A DNA stretch of 7,789 nucleotides, taken from positions 1 to 7,789 of the forward strand of contig JAHISC010000076.1 of NCBI GenBank assembly GCA_018818445.1, in the 5' to 3' direction. The notes under the pieces were generated by a model, which did no database searches, was not told the DNA's origin, and saw nothing but the letters and a program-made list of their open reading frames with translations. The position numbers were made by a program, and so were the translations under genes. Source of the DNA: Patescibacteria group bacterium. GTDB taxonomy: Bacteria; Patescibacteriota; Patescibacteriia; UBA9934. Within the stretch, counting starts at the first letter, position 1, and each line of letters begins with the position of its first letter. Below are positions 1-3,702 of this stretch, piece after piece.

Positions 1-125
1 ATTTTGATGCTCTGGAAGCGATCCAAGGTGCAAACCACACCTTTTATGTCGGTGAGCTTATGAGTTTTAGTACCGTGGGTTTGACATCAGAATATGCCGA
101 TGATTTAGTTGAAAGATTTTTTTGA
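1..125 (+). CDS. C-terminal fragment of a probable FAD/NAD(P)-binding oxidoreductase (amine-oxidase-like)
   Basis: The reading frame beginning at base 3 is open from the window edge to TGA at 123-125, giving the last 40 residues of a protein whose start lies outside the window. The tail contains LEAIQGANHTFYVGELMSF, followed by a helix-like segment ending DDLVERFF. A 'LQG...T.YvGe' strand followed by a helix and a terminal F-F resembles the extreme C-terminus of flavin-containing amine-oxidase-like or NAD(P)-binding Rossmann oxidoreductases. There the Gly-Glu pair belongs to the second FAD-binding motif, which packs against the flavin. This is recognition from a short tail, so the enzyme class and substrate cannot be fixed. 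No clear Rho-independent terminator with a T-run follows; the next sequence is the inverted-repeat region at 131-367. Confidence 0.5.
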   Translation, partial: FDALEAIQGANHTFYVGELMSFSTVGLTSEYADDLVERFF

Positions 126-160
126 AATTAGGCTCAGGTCTACTTAAAGTGATAATATTT

Positions 161-175
161 CAAGGTTAAACCTCG
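161..175 (+). repeat. Inner inverted repeat, left copy (CAAGGTTAAACCTCG)
   Basis: It contains AGGTT-A-AACCT, a near-perfect palindrome with a one-base centre. TTCAA (159-163) and TTGAA (178-182) also pair around it, so the region can fold into a bulged hairpin. It matches the reverse complement of the copy at 283-297 at all but one of 15 positions. Confidence 0.7.
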
Positions 176-282
176 GTTTGAAGCTGAAAATAAAGGGTGA
201 ACTTAACATAGATAATCATTTTTTTGTTATCTATATTCTTTAAATCAGTCAAATTTCTTTGATTTATTAAATTTTATCTTTT

Positions 283-297
283 CAAGGTTTAACCTTG
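283..297 (-). repeat. Inner inverted repeat, right copy (CAAGGTTTAACCTTG)
   Basis: This is a 7-bp perfect inverted repeat around a single central T (CAAGGTT/AACCTTG), followed by GTTTTG. As RNA it would form a 6-bp stem with a TTA loop. It is the inverted counterpart of 161-175. Confidence 0.7.
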
Positions 298-370
298 GTT
301 TTGTCTCGTTTACTTTTTGTTTTGCGGTTCGTGATGTAAAATGCCCATAACCAGACCTGACCCCAAACTA

Positions 371-685
371 TCATCTCTTAACTAATCGAATATCTTTTAG
401 ACCCATTACAAGCAGTAAAAGTACAAATATCTTAATAGAGATAAAACCGTCTAAAAAGAAAAACTGCTCGGTGAGTGGCGTAGAAATGCCAAAAATTTTG
501 TGGACTATAATAGCGATCGGAAGTGTAAGAAAAAGCCAACTCGACCTAGGAATTGCTACACCAAGTTTTCGAAATAATTTCGTGAGGTAAGGCGCTAAGA
601 AATAAACAACTAAAAAAGAAGCTGTTAAATCGAAAATTGCGTAGCCTGCTACTCTAAATTGTCTCAACCAAATAAAAATATTCAT
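371..685 (-). CDS. Small three-helix membrane protein of unknown function
   Basis: A 104-residue protein read from ATG at 685-683. Hydrophobicity suggests three transmembrane segments at about residues 14-33, 49-67 and 78-96. Basic loops (KLFRK at 36-40, KDIRLVKR at the end) would face the cytoplasm by the positive-inside rule. I recognise no catalytic motif or family, so no function is assigned; it may be a conserved hypothetical envelope protein. An in-frame TTG at 691-689 would add two residues, but it lies between a consensus -10 element (697-692) and the expected transcription start, so it should not be in the mRNA. The gene is divergent from arsM with a 45-bp gap. It faces the upstream oxidoreductase tail, and the candidate repeat element ends about 4 bp beyond its stop codon. 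Confidence 0.75.
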   Translation of the reverse strand: MNIFIWLRQFRVAGYAIFDLTASFLVVYFLAPYLTKLFRKLGVAIPRSSWLFLTLPIAIIVHKIFGISTPLTEQFFFLDGFISIKIFVLLLLVMGLKDIRLVKR

Positions 686-691
686 AAGCAA

Positions 692-700
692 ATTATATCA
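692..700 (-). promoter_or_regulatory. Extended -10 promoter TGATATAAT for the membrane protein gene
   Basis: On the minus strand TGATATAAT is a full TGn-TATAAT extended -10. Six bases (TTGCTT) separate it from the ATG at 685, so the transcription start should fall on or next to the ATG, giving a leaderless mRNA. No good -35 is visible at 17 bp, as is tolerated for extended -10 promoters. The same nonamer occurs at 5065-5073. Confidence 0.65.
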
Positions 701-730
701 CAGGCTTTAAGAACTACTTAAATTATTTGT

Positions 731-1459
731 ATGATTAAAAACTCGGATAAAATTAAGGCGGTAGTTAAGCAAGGCTATGCGGCTATTGCCACAGGCGGAA
801 GCTGTTGCTGTAAGAATCAGCGTATTGCATCGGAAATAGGGTATAGCAAAAAGGATATTGACGAGCTGGCAGAATCTAATTTAGGGCTCGGATGCGGAAA
901 TCCAACAGCGATTGCAGATATTAAAGAGGGTGATGTGGTGCTCGATCTTGGCTGCGGAGCTGGTTTTGATGTTTTCTTAGCTCAACGAAAAGTTGGTACA
1001 ACTGGTAGAGTAATTGGCATTGACATGACTCCAGAAATGCTGGCTAAAGCAGAAATTAATGCGGGTAAGCTGCAAGTAGAGAATGTTGAGTTTATCTTGG
1101 GCGACATTGAGAGTTTACCGTTGGCAGACAACTCGATCGATATCGTGATTAGTAACTGTGTCATTAACTTAGCACCCGATAAAACTAAAGTTTTTGGTGA
1201 GATTAATCGAGTCTTGGTACCAGGAGGCAGAGTATTTTTGTCGGATATTGTTCTTTTGGAAGAGCTCACTCCGCAGCAGCAGACAGACGAAAAATTATTA
1301 ACTGGCTGCGTTGCCGGTGCTTTGCAAAAAAAAGAATATTTAAAGTCGTTGTCAGAGGCCGGTTTTCAATTTGTGATTAACAAAGAAAATAAAGACATCA
1401 GCAAAAGTCAGTATGATGGTATCAATTTAGCTAGTTTGAGCATCGAGGCTTGGAAATAG
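731..1459 (+). CDS. arsM: Arsenite S-adenosylmethionine methyltransferase (ArsM)
   Basis: A 242-residue class I SAM-dependent methyltransferase that would methylate As(III) to mono-, di- and trimethylated arsenicals in the cytoplasm. SAM-binding motif I is LDLGCGAGFD (71-80), followed by GRVIGIDMT (92-100) and a GDIESLPLADNSID segment (124-137). The three cysteines that bind As(III) in characterised ArsM proteins appear in the expected contexts: C55 in GLGCGNP, C143 in SNCVINL and C193 in TGCVAGAL. An N-terminal GGSCCC cluster (C25-C27) is typical of bacterial ArsM and may help load arsenite. Length is close to shorter prokaryotic members. No arsR, arsB/acr3 or arsC adjoins it. The start has no Shine-Dalgarno sequence; a weak TAAATT lies at 719-724, six bases before the ATG, so a leaderless transcript is possible but poorly supported. 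Confidence 0.93.
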   Translation: MIKNSDKIKAVVKQGYAAIATGGSCCCKNQRIASEIGYSKKDIDELAESNLGLGCGNPTAIADIKEGDVVLDLGCGAGFDVFLAQRKVGTTGRVIGIDMTPEMLAKAEINAGKLQVENVEFILGDIESLPLADNSIDIVISNCVINLAPDKTKVFGEINRVLVPGGRVFLSDIVLLEELTPQQQTDEKLLTGCVAGALQKKEYLKSLSEAGFQFVINKENKDISKSQYDGINLASLSIEAWK

Positions 1460-1492
1460 ATTTTTGATTAGCTATAATTTTAGATATGTATC

Positions 1493-1521
1493 TTGTATCT
1501 TAAATCTCAATCAATTATAAT
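1493..1521 (+). promoter_or_regulatory. Putative promoter for the 21-residue basic peptide gene
   Basis: TTGTAT (1493-1498), a 17-bp spacer and a perfect TATAAT (1516-1521) would start RNA near 1528 and leave a leader of about 20 nt before the ATG at 1548. A competing arrangement, TTGGAA (1450-1455), 17 bp, TATAAT (1473-1478), overlaps the arsM 3' end. AATAAT at 1536-1541 could even give a leaderless mRNA. Confidence 0.5.
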
Positions 1522-1547
1522 CTAGACATTAACTTAATAATTTTAAT

Positions 1548-1613
1548 ATGGCCAAGGGACAGAACGCGAGAAAGAATGTTAAGAAACCAAAAAAGAGTGC
1601 AAAGAAGAAATAG
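1548..1613 (+). CDS. 21-residue Lys-rich basic peptide
   Basis: ATG at 1548 to TAG at 1611-1613 encodes a peptide beginning MAKGQNARKNVKK, with 9 Lys and 2 Arg and no acidic residue. Support for a real gene: TATAAT promoter candidates just upstream, an own start and stop, and a strong hairpin terminator beginning 13 bp after the stop. The MAKGQN/MAKGKN start followed by a run of Lys resembles tiny basic proteins I have seen annotated as hypothetical in diverse bacteria. Such a peptide would be disordered and could bind RNA, ribosomes or DNA, but that is inference from charge alone. There is no Shine-Dalgarno sequence. The gene lies 88 bp downstream of arsM on the same strand and may share readthrough from it. 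Confidence 0.6.
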   Translation: MAKGQNARKNVKKPKKSAKKK

Positions 1614-1626
1614 ATTGTCATAAAAT

Positions 1627-1656
1627 AAAAAACGAACGGTCGCCCGTTCGTTTTTT
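1627..1656. terminator. Bidirectional Rho-independent terminator
   Basis: Arms AAAAAACGAACGG (1627-1639) and CCGTTCGTTTTTT (1644-1656) form a 13-bp stem with loop TCGC. The T-run ends transcripts from the basic peptide (+). The mirrored A-run gives a U-run for the zinc-ribbon gene arriving on the minus strand, whose stop lies immediately beside it. Confidence 0.9.
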
Positions 1657-1657
1657 A

Positions 1658-2134
1658 TTAAAAGTCTAATCCTTTTTCATCATCATTATTTTTCTCTTTT
1701 TCTTCCACTAAATCCTCATCAAGCTCTTCATCGAAGCCTTCTTCATCTTCGTCAAGATCTGACAAAATTTCTAGTATCTGATCAACCTTTCTGTTAAGCA
1801 TTTTTAACTGCTTTGCTAGGTCATCGCTGCCTGCTCGCGGTGTGCTGCGGTAAGCTGGTCTTTCGTACGAATTTGAACGACCGCCTCGTTTATCGTTGTA
1901 TGAGCTAGATGAACCGCCGCCATCCTTACTAAAACAATCGCTACACAAAACCGGTTTGCTACCATTTGGTTTAAACGGCACTTGGCAAGACTCATGACAC
2001 TGATCACAAACAGCTCGGTGCATTGACGGACGTGAACCTCGATCATCGTTGCGCTGCCAAGAATCATTACCACCTCTACCTGCACTCTTACCATCCTTCC
2101 AATTTCCAGAACTCTTTTTATTATAATTATTCAT
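1658..2134 (-). CDS. CxxC-x17-CxxC zinc-ribbon protein with Arg/Gly-rich head and acidic tail
   Basis: A 158-residue protein in four parts. Residues 1-39 are polar, rich in Gly, Arg, Asn and Ser, and likely disordered. A zinc ribbon follows, C43-DQ-C46, exactly 17 residues, then C64-SD-C67-F, with an extra C50 between. A second Gly/Ser/Arg linker (71-103) leads to a short coiled-coil-like helix (about 104-127, LAKQLKMLNRKVDQILEIL). The tail (127-158) is strongly acidic. The Cys spacing and the GSKPVLCSDCF ending match the CxxC-x17-CxxC domain family, frequent in Patescibacteria. The family has no firm function known to me; Zn binding is expected. The layout of basic disordered head, helix for self-association and acidic tail is reminiscent of RNA-binding or condensate-forming proteins (inference). 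Its stop abuts the terminator at 1627-1656. The ATG at 2134 has no Shine-Dalgarno sequence. Confidence 0.85.
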   Translation of the reverse strand: MNNYNKKSSGNWKDGKSAGRGGNDSWQRNDDRGSRPSMHRAVCDQCHESCQVPFKPNGSKPVLCSDCFSKDGGGSSSSYNDKRGGRSNSYERPAYRSTPRAGSDDLAKQLKMLNRKVDQILEILSDLDEDEEGFDEELDEDLVEEKEKNNDDEKGLDF

Positions 2135-2151
2135 ATTTATTTATTTGCTGA

Positions 2152-2168
2152 CACTGCTTAAGCTAGTG
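2152..2168. repeat. Imperfect palindrome upstream of the zinc-ribbon gene
   Basis: CACT-GCTTAAGC-T-AGTG has an 8-bp perfect core palindrome (2156-2163) flanked by CACT and AGTG, with one extra T on one side. It ends 17 bp from the ATG at 2134. It could be a protein-binding site or an RNA hairpin; there is no direct evidence for either. Confidence 0.35.
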
Positions 2169-2186
2169 CCAAACCTCTTCAAAACA

Positions 2187-2206
2187 ACTGGATTCCACAC
2201 TCCAGT
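2187..2206. repeat. Short inverted repeat ACTGGA/TCCAGT
   Basis: Six-base arms at 2187-2192 and 2201-2206 enclose an 8-base loop. It sits between the ATP-grasp and zinc-ribbon genes and would lie in the zinc-ribbon mRNA leader if the promoter at 2222-2230 is used. There is no adjoining T-run, so it is not a standard terminator. Confidence 0.3.
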
Positions 2207-2221
2207 GCTATGGAAGCTGAG

Positions 2222-2230
2222 TTTATACCA
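2222..2230 (-). promoter_or_regulatory. Possible extended -10 (TGGTATAAA) for the zinc-ribbon gene
   Basis: On the minus strand TGG-TATAAA is an extended -10 (5 of 6 in the hexamer) without a clear -35. RNA would start near 2215 and carry a leader of about 80 nt containing the two inverted repeats at 2187-2206 and 2152-2168. Support is weak because such AT-rich hexamers are common here. Confidence 0.3.
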
Positions 2231-2232
2231 CA

Positions 2233-2272
2233 GATCATAATAAATTACCAGAGTTAGCCCATTATTATGATC
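2233..2272. repeat. 11-bp perfect inverted repeat (GATCATAATAA/TTATTATGATC)
   Basis: Arms at 2233-2243 and 2262-2272 flank an 18-base spacer, 31 bp beyond the ATP-grasp stop codon. The RNA could form a hairpin at the 3' end of that message, but there is no GC-rich stem and no following U-run, so a classic terminator is unlikely. It may instead stabilise the 3' end or serve as a binding site. Confidence 0.5.
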
Positions 2273-2302
2273 ATTTCTAGAGTGCGCTCAAAGCTAATTA
2301 GA

Positions 2303-3196
2303 TTAAACTAGATAGCTGTCATTAAGCATTTTGACGATTACTTCTGGATAATTTACGTTAATCTGGGGTGTTTTGTTGACTTCAAAGAATAGTATGCCAT
2401 CTTTGGTTCGCACAAAATCCACTCCGCCAAGATCAACTCCACAGGCATCACAAGCTTTTTGAGATAGCTCTTTTTCTTCATCGGAAATTTCAGAAGGCTC
2501 CCACAATGCTCCTTTTGACCAGTTATTGTAGAACCCGTCTTGAGACGTTCTTTTGATAACTCCTAGAACATCACCTTCAAACATTGTAACTCTAAAGTCA
2601 TGGGTATTGGGAATGCATTGCTGCAAGATTGCGGTATCGATAGTTTTTCCTTTGATTGCTTCTTTCTTTTCGATTTCAGTTAAAATCATTCTTTTATCGA
2701 GTTCTTCGATATTTTTAATCTTCCATACTTCCTCACCTCTATCTCCATTTTTCTTTAAGACCAAAGGGAATTGCAGGTGATCTTTAATATACTCTCGATT
2801 GGCTTCATAAGAAAAATTGGATAAAATCATTGTCTCTGGAATAGGAAGACCGCTCAACCAAAGCATCATCATTTGAGAGATTTTATAGGCATTATCGGTG
2901 TGATGAGTGTTCACAACATCATTAAAGCCTATACCTTGATATTCACAATATAATGCGATCAAAGATGGGATGTGCGCTTCCTTGCCTCTCATTTGTATAA
3001 AATTGAAAGCATTGTCAACATCCAAGTCATCATTTTTGTATATAAATCTTGCTGGTGATCCATTTTTTAAATGAATAGCTAAGTAACGGGTTCTGACTTT
3101 TGTTAATTTGATATCATTATTGTCACAACCCAATTCAAATCCATCACGGAATCGTTTGACTGAGTTGTACAGAATTATGTTCTTTTTAGAATTCAT
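2303..3196 (-). CDS. RimK-like ATP-grasp ligase
   Basis: A 297-residue protein with an N-terminal alpha/beta pre-ATP-grasp part (1 to about 95) and an ATP-grasp fold (about 100-290). Diagnostic parts are K105-ISQMMMLWLSGLPIPETM (lid and hinge entry), PLVLKKNGDRGEEVW (144-158, with the ATP-binding Lys and glycine-rich loop), QQCIPNTHDFRVTMF (192-206), SKGAL (227-231), GGVDFVRTKDG (257-267) and FFEVNKTPQ (270-278). D260, E272 and N274 match the Mg-ATP ligands of RimK. Family members join a carboxylate to an amine through an acyl-phosphate, for example glutamylation of proteins or macrocyclisation of peptides. No precursor-like peptide or partner enzyme is adjacent, so the substrate is unknown. 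The ATG at 3196 follows a plausible promoter with a leader of about 17 nt and no Shine-Dalgarno sequence. Confidence 0.85.
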   Translation of the reverse strand: MNSKKNIILYNSVKRFRDGFELGCDNNDIKLTKVRTRYLAIHLKNGSPARFIYKNDDLDVDNAFNFIQMRGKEAHIPSLIALYCEYQGIGFNDVVNTHHTDNAYKISQMMMLWLSGLPIPETMILSNFSYEANREYIKDHLQFPLVLKKNGDRGEEVWKIKNIEELDKRMILTEIEKKEAIKGKTIDTAILQQCIPNTHDFRVTMFEGDVLGVIKRTSQDGFYNNWSKGALWEPSEISDEEKELSQKACDACGVDLGGVDFVRTKDGILFFEVNKTPQINVNYPEVIVKMLNDSYLV

Positions 3197-3220
3197 TTTA
3201 TGGTTTATTGATAAGCAGTA

Positions 3221-3249
3221 AAGTTAGCACAATTTTTGAGTTTAGTCAA
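3221..3249 (-). promoter_or_regulatory. Putative promoter of the ATP-grasp gene
   Basis: On the minus strand TTGACT (3249-3244), a 17-bp spacer and TAACTT (3226-3221) preceded by TGC form a near-consensus -35 with a weak but extended -10. RNA would start near 3214, leaving about 17 nt before the ATG at 3196. Confidence 0.5.
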
Positions 3250-3331
3250 TTAAAATAGATTTAGTATAAGCAAGAATAATGCAGTTCTATTCGCACAAAT
3301 GTTGATATTATAAGCAAAGGGAGTAAGCCCC

Positions 3332-3360
3332 TTGACAAATTAGTGCTTTTAATGTATCTT
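3332..3360 (+). promoter_or_regulatory. Strong promoter of the cold-shock gene
   Basis: A perfect TTGACA (3332-3337), exactly 17 bp, then TATCTT (3355-3360), with TG just before the hexamer. RNA would begin near 3367, giving an untranslated leader of about 80 nt to the ATG at 3449. This is far longer than the other leaders in this window. Confidence 0.75.
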
Positions 3361-3396
3361 ATTCTCAAGCAAAGAGTAACCAAGTGGAGATCCATA

Positions 3397-3422
3397 CGAA
3401 TTTCCAAAATTGGCTAAATTCG
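3397..3422 (+). promoter_or_regulatory. Leader hairpin in the cold-shock mRNA
   Basis: CGAATTT (3397-3403) pairs with AAATTCG (3416-3422), and inside it CCA (3404-3406) pairs with TGG (3411-3413), leaving a short loop AAAT and a two-base bulge CT. The stem covers the in-frame TTG at 3410-3412. Cold-shock mRNAs often carry structured leaders that refold with temperature. Whether this one does is inference. Confidence 0.45.
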
Positions 3423-3448
3423 CGGATAATTCACTTAACACCAAACCT

Positions 3449-3646
3449 ATGAATGGTTCAATCAAAAGATTGACTGACAAGGGGTTCGGGTTCATCGCGC
3501 AAGAAGGTAGTGATAAGGACTTGTTCTTTCACTCTACTTCACTTGTAGATGTAACCTTTGACGAGCTCCGAGAAGGTGACGCAGTTACGTTCGAGACCGA
3601 AGATTCTGAAAAGGGTCCTCGTGCCATCAACGTTCAACGTGCGTAA
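3449..3646 (+). CDS. CspA-family cold-shock protein
   Basis: A single cold-shock domain of 65 residues starting MNGSIKRLTDKGFGFI. RNP1 is KGFGFI (11-16) and RNP2 is LFFHS (25-29); the aromatic residues stack on single-stranded RNA or DNA bases. Such proteins act as RNA chaperones that melt mRNA structure and, in many bacteria, rise after a temperature drop. ATG at 3449 is preferred because the family normally begins with M-x-G-x-(I/V)-K. An in-frame TTG at 3410 would add 13 residues unlike the family, and that TTG is buried in a leader hairpin. Many codons end in C (TTC, ATC, AAC), consistent with high expression. It is read towards the DEAD-box helicase and shares a terminator with it, a sensible pairing of RNA-unfolding factors. 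Confidence 0.92.
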   Translation: MNGSIKRLTDKGFGFIAQEGSDKDLFFHSTSLVDVTFDELREGDAVTFETEDSEKGPRAINVQRA

Positions 3647-3649
3647 TCT

Positions 3650-3700
3650 CAACAAATAAAAAATCACCCGGGTTTTCCCGGGTGATTTTTTTATTTGTTG
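3650..3700. terminator. Very long bidirectional terminator between csp and the helicase
   Basis: Arms 3650-3672 and 3677-3700 pair over about 23 bp with one unpaired T in the second arm and a TTTT loop. The apex is the GC-rich ATCACCCGGG. A-runs and T-runs within the arms give a U-run in either direction. It begins 4 bp after the csp stop and ends 3 bp before the helicase stop. Confidence 0.95.
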
Positions 3701-3702
3701 AA

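Larger units (their letters stand above)
131..367. mobile_element. Candidate small non-autonomous element (nested inverted repeats, REP/MITE-like)
   Basis: This non-coding stretch fills almost the whole gap between two facing stop codons (123-125 on + and 371-373 on -). It has outer inverted repeats: TCAGGTCT at 134-141 and AGACCTGA at 353-360, with extra matching bases outside them (TT.GG against CCCCAA), about 12 of 14 positions. Inside these lies a second inverted pair: CAAGGTTAAACCTCG at 161-175 and CAAGGTTTAACCTTG at 283-297, each itself nearly palindromic. No transposase or long ORF lies between. The GGGGTCAGGTCT-type end resembles sequences I recall near REP-associated Y1 transposases, but this is from memory. 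The inner repeats could instead act as weak terminators for the two converging genes. No target-site duplication could be established. Confidence 0.4.

Noticed and set aside
126..370. A tRNA, riboswitch or CRISPR array in the first gap
   Set aside because: No cloverleaf or T-loop consensus and no regularly spaced direct repeats; only the nested inverted repeats are present.
982..1269. 95-codon open frame on the minus strand inside arsM
   Set aside because: It lies wholly antisense to a clearly recognised methyltransferase; its translation is low-complexity and matches no family.
1816..2094. 92-codon open frame on the minus strand, shifted relative to the zinc-ribbon gene
   Set aside because: It overlaps the CxxC-x17-CxxC gene on the same strand in another frame, with no domain and no promoter of its own.
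2553..2780. 75-codon open frame on the plus strand inside the ATP-grasp gene
   Set aside because: Antisense shadow of a gene with intact catalytic motifs; the translation is Ser/Phe/Ile-rich with no recognisable features.
3410..3448. TTG at 3410 as the start of the cold-shock protein
   Set aside because: It would add 13 residues before the canonical M-N-G-x-I-K start and lies inside a leader hairpin. The upstream GGAG at 3386-3389 is about 20 bases away, too far to act as its ribosome binding site.
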